From assembly GCA_933228675.1 (NCBI GenBank), contig OW121743.1:90765998-90829997 (forward strand): a stretch of DNA of 64,000 nt, read 5' to 3'. Below are positions 13,771-26,049 of the stretch, piece after piece; positions within the stretch are counted from its first letter, which is position 1, and every line of letters starts with the position of its first letter. Source of the DNA: Stomorhina lunata. Lineage: Eukaryota > Arthropoda > Insecta > Diptera > Rhiniidae. The position numbers and the translations under genes are program-made. Under the pieces are notes generated by a model. It was not told where the DNA came from. It ran no database searches and saw only the letters and a list, made by a program, of their open reading frames with translations.

Positions 13771-13791
13771 AATTTTTATGTCTCTCATATT

Positions 13792-14508
13792 ACACAGTAC
13801 GACAGTGGTTGGTACACATGAGAAATGTTAACAGAATATGAAAATAGGCTTAAAAGAAAGAAATACGTGTCTCGGCGTTTTGCTGTAGCACGTCAGAATT
13901 TTTAGAAAATCGATTTTAAAGATTCGAAGGACCGTGGAGGTTCACTTGTAACGTAATACTATTATAAAAAGTTCTATAAAAATAGAATGGGTGAACCGAT
14001 TAAAATGCTTGAGCCAGTTTTGAAAAGGGAATTAAATTTGAATTTGTTTTTATTAAAAAACAAATCCAAATTTCGCTAGATGGCGCTTTAATTTTCATGT
14101 AAAATTAAAAAATATCCAAAAAATGTACAAATGTAATGACGAACTTGTTATAATTTTTTATATTTGCAGAATTGTATTTTTAATGAATTTCGTAATTTTT
14201 TTGGATATTTTTTAAAATTAGAGCGTCCTCTAGCGGAAAAACAAAGATTAGAAAAAATCCAAATTTAATTCCCTTTTCAAAACTGGCTCAAGAATTTTTA
14301 TCTTCAATTTTTATAGAACTTTTTATAATAGTATTACATTACAAGTGAACCTTCACGGTCCTTCGAATCTTTAAAGTCGATTTTCTTAAAATTCTGACGT
14401 GCTACAGCAAAACGCCGAGACATGTATTTCTTTATTTTACGCCTATTTTCATATTCTGTTAACATTGCTCATGTGTACTCAAAAAAATTTGATTTTGTCG
14501 TACTGTGT
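13792..14508. mobile_element. Foldback element of about 717 bp
   Basis: The termini are perfect inverted copies of ACACAGTACGACA (13792-13804 and 14496-14508). Long arms of about 330-350 bp then run inward and match closely. For example, CTCGGCGTTTTGCTGTAGCA lies in the left arm and its complement at about 14400-14420. The arms meet near 14150 with little unique sequence. There is no transposase frame, so it is a non-autonomous foldback element or large MITE. A TA target duplication is possible (left flank ends in TTA, right flank starts TTATA) but not clean. Confidence 0.8.
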
Positions 14509-16645
14509 TATAGGGTATTTTTACAATTTTCCAAAAAAAAATGCTATTAAAAATTTCAAAAGAATTTTAAATTTGTGTCGTATGAGTGATATTTTTTCTG
14601 TTTGATCAAAATTGCATTAAGCATACGCACCGTGATCTTAATTTTAATGAGAATTAATCTAGCTATTACTATCGGATAAGCAATCAAGATGACAAGCCTG
14701 AACAAATCAATGATGACAGGTTTTAATGTCCACCACCAAACTAATATGTTTTTAAGAATGCAATCACTCGACTCAAGCTTACATGCTGGTCGACGTGTCT
14801 TATATTTCTCCATTGAATGGCATCAAAATCTCAATTTATTTAAAAATCTCGAATATTATTTAAATATTTTAAAGACATTTTTTTAAATTCTTATGGTTTC
14901 TTTATATCAAAAAACAAACATTATTTTACGTTTTTTTCTAATTAATTAATTAACTAAAATTTTCTGGTCCAAGATCCCTTTTCAAAATTACCCCTAAGCA
15001 TATTTTTTCATTAATAAGTATTCTTATGTTTTTTTTTTTTTTTGCTATAAGTGTTTTTTCTCAAGTTTCATTAATAAAGTATCTGTTTCTTAAAATATTT
15101 CGTTTTGGGCTCCTCCAAGTAGTGGGAGAAAACTTAAAATTTTCCTTGATATCATCTTTTTTAATATTATTCCTTTTGATACTATTTCTTATCTAGGGTT
15201 TCTAGCAAAGAGTGTTGCGAATAAAATATGTAATTACTATTTGAAAACTTAATCAGAAGCTTTCCGTCATATTTCTTAATACTTCCGTTGTTATTGATGA
15301 AAGAGTTTAAATTTTGAATTATTATTCTGTTCAAATATAATTAAGACTTGATGAAAGTACTTCTAAAAATTTCGGTATTATTAAGAATTTGATACTGCCC
15401 AGTTTAAATTTTATTCAACATAATATAGCTTCCAATTTTATTCATAACACTTTTTTTTCCTTGGTAAAACTTTATTTTAACCAAAAGTTTTACGCAGCTG
15501 ATTTTATTATATTTCTTTTCCTCCTTCTTTCATTCATTAACTCTTTTTTAAATATGGAGAAATTACCCTAGAAAAAATATTAATTTTCATTTTCCATTTT
15601 TCCATATTTTTTTCCTCATCCCAAACTGTTTTGTTTCGAAAAGTTCATCAAAAACCTGTTTTGTTTTCTTTTAATCATTTCAGGATTTTTTTGTAGTTCA
15701 GTTTTTACTTTGGTTTTTCAATATTTTTTGTGAGTTTTTTTTGTCAGTTTTCCTTTAATAAAGTATTAATTTTTCTAATAGCAATTTATCTTGCTTATAG
15801 TTGGAATAATGCTTGTAAAGTGGTACTTACCAGCTAACAAAATCCTTTGATATGTAAAGTTTTTTTAGGTTAATTACTTCCTAAAGAGTAAAGGATATAA
15901 AACGCCACTCAAAGCTCATTGATGATGTTGTTTTTGGGAACTTCTTTCTAGAGAAGAAGAAATACCAGCAGAAGCTGAGTTTGGTATAAAAGCTAAAATC
16001 CACCAAAAGCTGGAATGGGGCTTTAAAGCTGATGCTGATTCTGCTGCTTTCACAAGATCAAGGTTAAGTTGAAATTTTTAATAAAATGTTATAAAAGAGA
16101 TTTGACTTTAAGGGTTTAAATATTTGTTATACTTTCATTTTTATTAAAGAGGAGAATAATTTGAAGTTATAATTTGTGTTTTTTTTTTAATATTAAATTT
16201 CTTTTTAGATTTTTTTTTATTTTAATTTTCTAATGATATTTTTTGCTTTATTTTATGTTCCTTTTATATCTTTTTAAAGAATTTCTTATAATTTAAATTT
16301 TCTTTTTTTTAATATTTTATTTTACTTTTCGTTTTATTTTATTTAATATTATTCAATTTTTTATTTATTTTTCCAAATATTTAATTTATTTTCAATTTAA
16401 ATTTATAATGAATACATTGGCGATATGTTTCGTTAAATCATTGAGTGATAAATTTTTTCAACCTGAAAATAGAAAGAAAGAAAAAAAATGCATATCAATT
16501 TTATATAATAAATTAATTTTTAATTTTTTCGCCTGAAACTTTTTTTTTTCAAAAGTCATTACTTTCGCCATTAGTTTTTTTATGCTAAATAAAATTAATA
16601 ATATATTAATCGTCAGCTGAATTGTTTGTTTAAGTGCGTGTTTAT
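14509..16645. other. AT-rich spacer with one exon-like patch
   Basis: No gene is supported. A patch at about 15890-16067 has higher G+C, a TATAAAA word at 15896, AAGCTG repeats and a splice-donor-like AAGGTTAAGT near its end, but every frame is broken. The rest is T-rich sequence. Confidence 0.35.
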
Positions 16646-17031
16646 ACCCTACTTTTAAATAGATGGAAATATTGGGTTTGTACTGATGTTTGTAATGCAT
16701 GGAAATATTGGTCCAGCAAAATGTATTGGTTAAAATTTCAGTAAAACCAAAAAATTACATTTTTTCCCACACAAATGGGTCTTAATGTGACAAAAATCAC
16801 AAAAATGTTATATAAGTTGCACAGATAAATTTGGTGTATACATACCCAAATCGATGTTTTAAATTACAAAACAATCGACATATAACTTAATCTAAATTTC
16901 TTAATAAAACCAATATCAGGAATGACGTTATTGTGAAACAAAACTGTTAGTTTGATGATAGTGGCACTTATGTCTCCATCATTTCCCCATTAATGTAGGG
17001 TATCATATCATATCAGCTTTTTACTTGTTTA
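16646..17031 (+). mobile_element. TATACCC-family repeat, copy A (shortened)
   Basis: It starts with TTTATACCCTACTTTTAAA and carries GGGTTTGTACTGATGTTTGT and GGAAATATTGGTC, as in copy C at 26095-26843. It ends in GCTTTTTACTTGTTT, the same terminus as copy C. The middle is largely missing. No coding frame survives. Confidence 0.7.
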
Positions 17032-17695
17032 TATATTAAAATGTTTTTTTACATGTTTAATACTTTCCTTTTTTAGTAAATTTTTAATAAATAAAACTTA
17101 ATTAATTGTAAATAAATATTTACATATCGATTCTTTGCATCATAGCACAATAGATGGGGGACAAAGTTAAATATTTAAATCAACCACTTCCAAATGGATG
17201 AACTAATGGAAATGTAGTTGCATTATTTTACAGACAAAGATATTAGATTTTAGATTTTGATGGGGAGTTTTCAAAGTTACACAGAAGAGTCACTTCACTG
17301 ATTTTTAAATTCATGTAAAGAGACTTATTGACTTTTTCTCTCCTTCTTCCGCAAAAGATTGCAATTTTTCAAAAAAAAAATTTCTGATCTCATAATTAAC
17401 ATTTTTTGATCTCATAATTTACATTTGGAGGAATAAAATAACCGTTTCCGGAATAATTTTCATAAGACACGGAATATTTTGTCTTAGAACACAAACTTTA
17501 AAACGACCATATGAATTAAAAGAGATTATTATTTATTGTAGGTCTCTCCACAGATAAAATAGGTAAAATCCTATCGAAATCCTTCAAGGCGATATCTTCA
17601 ATATTGCTTTAAAAAAATCCTGCTAGACGCTGCAATTAACTGGAACAATTTTCAAGATTTTTTTCGACACACGCTCATTTTATATGAATAATACC
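17032..17695. other. AT-rich spacer, no feature seen
   Basis: No coding, RNA or repeat feature can be supported between the two TATACCC-family copies. Confidence 0.4.
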
Positions 17696-17699
17696 TGGT

Positions 17700-18036
17700 T
17701 GACCGAGCCTTGCTCGGATCTATACTAAAATAAATTTAAAGAAAAGATATTACACAAGTACCAAATTAATTTTGAATCATTTTATCAATTTTGTCCGATC
17801 AACATGGCCAAAATATCAATTCCGGGAAGTGGGACCTATGGAAGGTACCATAATTATTTTAATATGCACTATTCCAGTATCAAAAAAATAATCTGCGACC
17901 TGTACTCTGATTACATGGATTAAATGGGGATCCAGCCAGATGGACGGACAGACATACGGACGGACGAACGTCTTTAAGTCTATTGGTATACTTAAAGGTG
18001 GGTATAAGACCAATATTTCAGAAGGTAAAGGGTATA
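17700..18036 (-). mobile_element. TATACCC-family repeat, copy B (inverted)
   Basis: On the minus strand it starts with TATACCCTTTACC. It contains the family landmarks TATACCAATAGACTTAAA, the GTCCGT-rich stretch (17938-17972 in complement), GCGACCTGTACTCTGATTAC in plus orientation and GGGACCTATGGAAGGTACC. The left edge carries the hairpin CCGAGCCTTGCTCGG at 17704-17718. The open frame at 17816-18013 lies inside the repeat and is not a gene. Confidence 0.75.
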
Positions 18037-19434
18037 AATATCTATTGAAAAATTTCTATTGAAAAATTTCTATAGAAAAATTACTATTGAAAAAATTCTA
18101 TTAGATAAAAGATATAAAAAACAATTTTTATGAAAGTATTTCCTTGTAAAAATTAAAAGGCTCCTTTAAAACTTTACAGAAGTCAACTCTAGCGAAAGTT
18201 TTTTTTTTCGGATTTTAATATTCCTCATGGCTCAAAATTTTGATAGTTAAAAATTATGTAGTTGTTTTTCAAAAATCAACTTTTATATACAACATTTTAA
18301 TTTTTAAGAAATTATATTAACATTAGCTCTAAAAACTTTTTATATTATTTTGAAAAAAAAAACATCTTGTCTACTATAAATACCTGTTTAATAAGATTAA
18401 CCACATTTAAAATGGAAACCTTCTTCCATTAAATCTCTTTGAAAAACTAACAATACAAATGAGTAGTTCAGAGGCCAACTTTTTTTAAAACTTTACACCA
18501 AAAAAAAAATAAAAAAAAAACATTTATTCCAATGACAATTGACCTCTGATTATAAACGAATAAAAAGAAAACATTTCCATAAACTTTTGCTCTTAGATCA
18601 TGTCGCCACAAAGAAAAAAATAAAATAAAATAAATCAGCTTATTAAAATAAAATTTCTTTTTAATCCTTTTGCCACACATACATATACATAAGTATATAC
18701 AAGCCAACAAAAACACATATCCAATATTCTCCAGTTTTTAAATCTGCTGTTGACAGTTGTGACAGTAGAAGTTTTCGAGGCACAAGACTTTTTTTATATA
18801 ATAGACCCATTGAAAGCAGCTGCCTTTTCAATATTGCAATAGTATACATTTTCCTTGTTGTTAGTGTTGAGATTTGCGGGTCCTAAGGATGATGATGATG
18901 ATGACGACGATGGTGGTGGTACTGATGGTGGTAGTGCTGCTGCTGATGTTGGGGGCACGTTTTTAAAAGCAATGTCACTTATGCAACTCGTAAATGCAAT
19001 AACTTCTGCTGTTGTTAGACATTCTCTGTTCATTGTTAATACAAATCCATTTAAGTTCCTTTTCAATACCTCTTCCTCTCTGATTCTTTTATGTTAAGTT
19101 TCTTTTGTGCTCTTTACATGTTCGCTCTTCTTCTTCTATAGGGGTTTAATATGGTGTGTGTGTGTATGTGTAATTTTAGGAATTTATTTTTGGGATTATA
19201 TTAAGAAGGAATGAATATCTTAGCTTAAGGAAAGACATGTAGTGAATAAATTTAAATGGTTGATGGATCTTAAAGGTCTACATCAAGTGATTCGTGTTTT
19301 TTAAAGAGTGTTCCAAATCAAATGTGTCAATAATTACTATTTCAGGAAAAACTTATCCATAGTTCAACAGATATTGTTTTTATTAATCGAAGCATAAGCA
19401 TTTATCGATATGACCAATTATATTGTTTTAATCG
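18037..19434. other. AT-rich spacer with a triplet-rich patch
   Basis: A short 17-bp-type repeat with TCTATTGAAAAATT lies at 18040-18110. A triplet-rich segment (GATGATGATG, GGTGGTGGTA, GCTGCTGCTG) lies at 18885-18955 inside the minus-strand open frame described separately. Nothing else is recognised. Confidence 0.4.
18794..19066 (-). CDS. Unrecognised minus-strand open frame with Pro/Ser run (doubtful)
   Basis: The frame opens at a TTG codon. The first ATG gives about 79 aa beginning MNRECLTTAEVIAF. It has no stop through a stretch richer in G+C than its surroundings and contains PPSVPPP followed by eight serines, coded by a GAT/GAC trinucleotide run read in complement. No signal peptide, membrane segment or known domain is visible. 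It could be one exon of a gene with a serine-rich linker, or simply a microsatellite that happens to be open. Confidence 0.2.
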   Translation of the reverse strand: MKRNLNGFVLTMNRECLTTAEVIAFTSCISDIAFKNVPPTSAAALPPSVPPPSSSSSSSSLGPANLNTNNKENVYYCNIEKAAAFNGSII

Positions 19435-20615
19435 ACAACTTTTCTAAGGACAACTTTTATATAGAAAAGTCTTCCTATCGACAACTTTTCTATAGAAAAG
19501 TCTTCCTATCGATGACTTTTCTATAGAAAAGTCTTCCTACCGACAAGTTTTCTATAGAAAAGTCTTCCTATCGACTACTTTTCTCTAGAAAAGTCTTCCC
19601 ATTGACAACTTTTCTATTGAATGTCTTCCTATCTATAACTTTTCTATAGAAAAGTCTTCCTATTGAAAACTTTTCTATATAAAAGTCTTCCTATCGAAAA
19701 CTTTTCTATTGAAAAGTCTTCCTATCGAAAACTTTTCTATAGAAAAGTCTTCATATCGACAACGTTTCTATAGAAAATTCTTCCTATCGACAACTTTTCT
19801 CTAGAAAAGTCTTCCTATCGACTATTTTTCTCTACAAAAGTCTTCCAATCGACAACTTTTATGTAGAAAAGTCTTCCAATTGATAACTTTTATATAGAAA
19901 ACTCTTCCAATCGACAAATTTTCTATATACAAGTCTTCCTATCGACAACTTTTCTATAGAAATTTCTTCCTATCATCAACTTTTCTATAGAAATGTCTTA
20001 ATATCGTCAACTTTTCTATAGAAATGTCTTCCTATCGTTAACTTTTTTATAAAAATGTCTTCTTATCGTCAACTTTCCCACATAAATGTCTTCCTATCGT
20101 TAACTTTTCTATAAATATGTCTTTCTATCGTCAACTTTTCTATAGAAATGTCTTCCTATCGTCAACTTTTCTATAGAAATGTCTTCCTATCGTCAACTTT
20201 TCTATAGAAATGTCTTCCTATCGTCAACTTTTCTATAGAAATGTCTTCCTATCTTCAACTTTTCTATAGAAATGTCTTCCTATCGTCAACTTTTCTATAA
20301 AAATGTCTTCCTATCGTCAACTTTTCTATAGAAATGTCTTTCTATCGTCAACTTTTCTATAGAAATGTCTTCCTATCGTCAACTTTTCTATAGAAATATC
20401 TTCCTATCGTCAATTTTTCTATAGAAATGTCTTCCTGTCGTCAACTTTTCTATAGAAATGTCTTCCTATCGTCAACTTTTCTATAGAAATGTCTTCCTAT
20501 CGTCAACTTTTCTATAGAAATGTCTTCCTATCGTCAACTTTTCTATAGAAATGTCTTCCTGTCGTCACTTTTTCTATAGAAATGTCTTCCTATCGTCAAC
20601 TTTTCTATAGAAACA
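19435..20615 (+). repeat. 31-bp minisatellite array (type TCTTCCTATCGTCAAC)
   Basis: About 38 units, 31 bp each. Every unit carries the palindrome TTTTCTATAGAAA followed by GTCTTCCTATCG and a short variable word (ACAAC, AAAAC, TCAAC). The first third is more variable and the last third (20120-20600) is nearly uniform, as expected of recent homogenisation at one end. The unit is very close to those at 46970-48020 and 49640-50925. Confidence 0.93.
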
Positions 20616-21599
20616 TATTTCCAAATATGGTTTTAAAATGATTTTTTATCAAAATTTAAAATTTTATCTTGTTTTGAAGTATATTTCTAACTTCAAACTT
20701 TTCACTAAACTAAAGCAATGATTAAACTTTAAAACTAATATCTCTCCTTTATTCTTTATCTTTGTTTCGTTTTAACAAAAACTTCATATGACAGCAGCTT
20801 GAAGGTGACAAAACTAAAATTACAGCTGCTTTTCATAACTTAACTGTTTTAAGGTTTTTTTTCTTCCTTTCTTATTCTACTACAAAATATAATCATGTCT
20901 TCCTTCAAACTATCAAAGAATTAAGATGAAGTTGATAAAAGAAAAAATTTAAGTAAAATCTGAAAAACTTAAACATTTACTTTAAGGAAGGGTGTTGCCA
21001 AGAAAGGCAAAAAAATATTTTATCCTGGCGTGTTGAGGTATGTTAAACATGACAGTCTAATAAAGTGTATGAAAATGTATTATTTTATGATAAAATAACA
21101 TGAAAACCGTAAAAATATGGTGACACTGTTGCAGTTACTTTTGAATAGCAATAAAAAACTCTATTGATTGGGAGGGTTTCTATTGTAGCGTAAGGGTTCC
21201 AAATACTTACTAAGAAACAACATGACTTAACAAATGTTAGGGTCTATTCAATATTTAATGAATTTCTTTATTGCAGAAGGTACAGAATAAACTTATATGT
21301 CTTTAGGGATACAGTGAACGTGAATTGAAAAGTGACCTAAATTTTACCAAGTGTGTAAAAACATTTATCCCATTGATTTGGTCTACACTAAAAGGGTTGT
21401 AGTTTATCCTAAAGATATTTTTTTCAAGAAAAGTATCAGTTTATCGCAATGATAAAAATAATAAAACGTTTCCCTTTCAATGGCCTTAGTGTATAAAAAT
21501 AATGTTTAACAAAAGTATCAAATATCAAAACATGAAAAGCACATTAATAATGTTAGTCCAAATGACTTTTATCATAACTTTATCTGCAAAAAGCTTAAG
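20616..21599. other. AT-rich spacer, no feature seen
   Basis: No coding or RNA feature can be supported. The sequence is mostly unique, AT-rich and lies between two minisatellite arrays. Confidence 0.4.
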
Positions 21600-24500
21600 T
21601 CAAAAAGGTTTAATTTTATATTAAAAAATTTTTATAAAAAAATTTTATAACAAAAATTTTTTAGATATCAAAAATTTTCTATAAAAAATTTTATATAGAA
21701 AATTTTCTATAGAAAAATTTAAAATCAAACATTTTCTATAGAAAAATTTTTTATATGCAAAATTTTCTATCAAAAAATTTTACATCAAAAATTTTCTATA
21801 GAAAAGTTTTTATATGAAAAATTTTCTATATCAAAGTTTTTATATGGAAAATTTTCTATAGAAAAATTTTATATCAAAAATTTTCTATAGAAAAATTTTA
21901 TATCGAAATTTTCTAAGAAAAATTTTAAATCGAAAATTTTCTATTGAAAGTTTCTATAGAAAACTTTTATATAAACAATTTTTATAGAAAATTTTTATAT
22001 ATAAAGTTTTCTAGACAAATATTTTATATTTAAAATTTTGTAGAGAAAATTTTAAATCTAAAATTTCTATAGAAAATTTTATATCTAAAATTTCTATAGA
22101 AAATTTTACATGTCAAATTTTCTATAGAAAAATATTATATCAAAAGTTTTCTATAGAAAAATTTTATATCGAAAATTTTTTTAAGAAAAATTTTAAATCG
22201 AATATTTTCTATCGAAAATTTCTATAGAAAACCTTTATATAAAAAAAAAATTATAAAAAATTTGTATATATATTTTCTAGAGAAAATTTTATATCCAAAA
22301 TTTCTATAGAAAAATTTTATATGTCAAATTTTCTATCGAAAATTTTCTATTGAAAATTTCTATAGAAAACTTTTATATAAAAATAAATTTTATAGAAAAT
22401 TTGTATATATAAAATTTTCTAGAAAAATATTTTATATCCAAAATTTTCTAGAGAAAAAATTATATCTAAAATTTTTATAGAAAAATTGTATATGACAAAT
22501 TTTCTATTGAAAAATTTTGTATCGAAAATTTTTGTATCGAAAATTTTCTATAGAAAAATATTGTATCGAAAATTTGCTATAGAACAATTTTATACCGTAG
22601 ATTTTCTGTAGAAAAATTTTTTACCGAAAATTTTCTAAAGAAAAATTTTATAATTAATATTTGTGATTTTTCGACCTTTTTTGTATAACTAAATAAAATA
22701 CTTTGTCGAGCTTGAGGTCAGTTTAAAATTAATATTCTTTACTATCATCGATGTTAATTTTAAACTGACCTCAAGCTCGACAAAGTATTTTATTGAAAAA
22801 TTTTATATCGAAAATTTTTATATCGAAAATTTTCTATAGAAAATTTTTATATCGAAAATTTTCTATGGAGAATTTTCTTTAGAAAAATTTTATATTGAAA
22901 ACTTTATTTCGAAAATTTTTATATTAAAAATTTTATATTGAAAATATTCTATAAAAAATTTTTATATCAAAAATTTTCTATAGAAAATATTTATATAGAA
23001 AATTTTATATAGAAAATTTTATATCGAAAATTTTCTTTAGAAAATTTTCTAAAGAAAAATTTTTACATCGAAAATTTTCTGAACAAAATTTTTAAATCGA
23101 AAATTTTCTATAGAAAATTTTTAAATCAAAAATTTTCTATAGAAAATTTTTATATCGAAAATTTTCTATTGAAAATTATTATATCGAAAATTTTCTATAG
23201 AAAATTTTTAAATCAAAAATTTTCTATCGAAAATTTTCTATAGAAAATTTTTAAATCAAAAATTTTCTATAGAAAATTATTATATCGAAAATTTTCTATT
23301 GAAAATTATTATATCGAAAATTTTCTATAGAAAATTTTTATATCGAAAATTTTCTATAGAAAATTTTTATATCGAAAATTTTCTATAGAAAATTTTTATA
23401 TCGAAAATTTTCTATAGAAAATTTTTATATCGAAAATTTTCTATAGAAAATTTTTATATCGAAAATTTTCTATAGACAATTTTTATATCGAAAATTTTCT
23501 ATAGAAAATTTTTATATCGAAAATTTTCCATAGAAAATTTTTATATCAAAAATTTTCTATAGAAAATTTTTATATCGAAAATTTTCTATAGAAAATTTTT
23601 ATACCGAAAATTTTCTATAGAAAATTTTTATATCGAAAATTTTCTATAGAAAATTTTTATATCGAAAATTTTTTATAGAAAATTTTTATATCGAAAATTT
23701 TCTATAGAAAATTTTTGTATCGAAAATTTTCTATAGAAAATTTTTGTATCGAAAATTTTCTATAGAAAATTTTTATATCGATAAGTTTCTATAAAAATTT
23801 TTATATCAAAAATTTTCTATAGAAAATTTTAATGTCGAAAATTATCTATAGAAAAATTATGTATCGAAAATTTTCTACAGAAAATTTGTATATCGAAATT
23901 TTTTAATAGAAAATTTTTTATATTATTTTTTCGATAGAAAAATATATATCGAAAATTTTCTATAGACAATTTTTATATCGAAAATTTTCTATAGAAAATT
24001 TTTATATCAAAAATTTTCTATAGAAAATTTTTATATCGAAAATTTTCTATAGAAAATTTTTATATCGAAAATTTTCTATAGAAAATTTTTATATCAAAAA
24101 TTTTCTATAGAAAATTTTTATATCGAAAATTTTCTATAGAAAATTTTTATATCGAAAATTTTCTATAGAAATTTTTTATATCGAAAATTTTCTATAGAAA
24201 ATTTTTATATATAGAAGATTTTTATATCGAAAATTTTTATATCGAAAATTTTCTATAGAAAATTTTTATATCGAAAATTTTCTTTAGAAAAATTTTATAG
24301 CGAAAATTTTCTATAGAAAAATTTTGTATCAATTTTGTATGGAAAATGTTTATATCGATAATTTTCTTTAGAAAATGTTTATATCTAAAATTTTCTAAAG
24401 AAAATTTTATATCTAAAATTTTCTAAAGAAAATTTTATATCGAATATTTTCTATATAAAATTTTGTATCGAAACATTTTTCAATCGAAAATTGTCTTTAG

Positions 24501-24645
24501 AAAATTTTTATATCAAAAATTTTCTATAGAAATTTTTTATATCGAAAATTTTGTATAGAAAAATTTTTACATCGATCATTTTCTATTGAAAATTTTTATA
24601 TCGAAAATTTTCTATAGAAAATTTTTATATTGAAAATTTTCTACA
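21600..24645. repeat. 29-bp palindromic minisatellite array (TATATCGAAAATTTTCTATAG type)
   Basis: This is the largest array in the window, about 3 kb. In its clean part (23330-23760 and 23940-24200) the step is 29 bp. Each unit contains the perfect palindrome AAAATTTTCTATAGAAAATTTT (11-bp arms), joined by TATATCG. The first kilobase is more diverged. A non-repeat hairpin insertion sits inside it at 22692-22794. Confidence 0.93.
22692..22794. repeat. Perfect 41-bp inverted repeat with 21-base loop
   Basis: Left arm 22692-22732 and right arm 22754-22794 are exact reverse complements over 41 bp, with loop 22733-22753. The stem contains CTTTGTCGAGCTTGAGGTCA, which is unrelated to the AT-rich 29-bp units around it. 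RNA from either strand would fold into a perfect hairpin, similar in size to a precursor of small RNAs. A recent foldback insertion is an alternative. Confidence 0.9.
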
Positions 24646-26049
24646 GGCATCAACAATTTCACATATTCTATGAATAGATGATAAGATTTTTGTTTAATAT
24701 CCATTTCATGTTTAGAGCCCATGAAACATTAAATAATCATATTAACTTTCATATTTTATATTCAGCAACCAAAGTCAAAATCCAAATTCATAAATTATTT
24801 CCGTTAATTATAAATAAACTTTTAACGACAACAATAAAACTAAATTAATTAATATCATATAACAACGCTATTGTTAGTGGCGAAATGTTCAAATCAAAAA
24901 CTTTAACAAAATGAAAAAACAACAAGATATTCTAGTCTCATAAATAGATGATACCATACATTTCCATCGCCTTTGTTAACTTCTATCGTAAATTGTTAAA
25001 ATATAATGGCCAATTAAGTTTCCTTATTCATTGGGTTAATCTATAACTTTTGTTTCCATTTTCGTTAGTCTTTCATCAAAAAGAAGGGGGATAACAAGGT
25101 CGATTTAATCATTAAAGATAGACGAAATACAATAACTTATAGGGAGTGCTAATTTTATTGTTCATGTTTTTTTGGATAAGTATCAGGGTCATACAAAATC
25201 AATAAGAAAAGTTATAGAGAACATATGTACATTTGAAATTGTTAAATTGTTGTTGTTTTTATACACTAATAAATTTTTATGGGGTTAAAAAATATTTAGG
25301 AGTAAATAGCCATCATTATTCAGAGTGTTTAAAATCTGTTGCATAAGTGTTTGAAACAAGTTTAGTCATTATTTTAGTATATTACAAAAAATTTCTAAAT
25401 TTTACTTTTATTTAAAATAGCACTAAGTCTCACAATATTTTTGGAATCAAAATTATAGTTATTACAAGCGATTGAGTGATTTGCATATATTTTGTAGCAA
25501 AACAAGTTCATGCCTTTTAATATCACTAAATTCGTATTTGCTTGTAATTACAAGGTTCAACCTCGTTTTTCTAATAACCAAAATGTAGAATTAAGAAATT
25601 CTAAGCATTTTCTAACACAGAAACTAACCATCCGATATTGTCTATTATCTGCAAACGTGCTTAAATGAATTACCAACCAGTATTACAATTAGTCAGCTCT
25701 TTTTTCCCCAATTGTTATTATTCTTTTCATACTTTTTCCTATTTATTAAGTTTTTTCCTATTAAGTCCACTAGAATAAACTAGAAAATGGCAAAAGAAAA
25801 AAATACCAAACAAGTACCAAATAATGTTTTTTTCTGAAAACAGGGACAGAAGGCATAAGCAAATATATAATAATAGTAAAAATGCAAATCACAAATAAAG
25901 AAATTCTGTGGGAGATAAATGATAAAACTTAATAACAAATAAAAAGTGTCAGGAAAATGTTTTTACGTTCTATTTAAGAAAATTAAAATTAAAAAATAAG
26001 AAATTTTAGAGTGTTCGGACATGATTTTCCCATTGTTCTATCGAGGGCA
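24646..26049. other. AT-rich spacer, no feature seen
   Basis: No gene or structured repeat can be supported. The sequence is AT-rich and mostly unique. Confidence 0.4.

Noticed and set aside
19435..20615. Regularly spaced repeats resembling a CRISPR array
   Set aside because: Units are tandem with no unique spacers, and the genome is eukaryotic.
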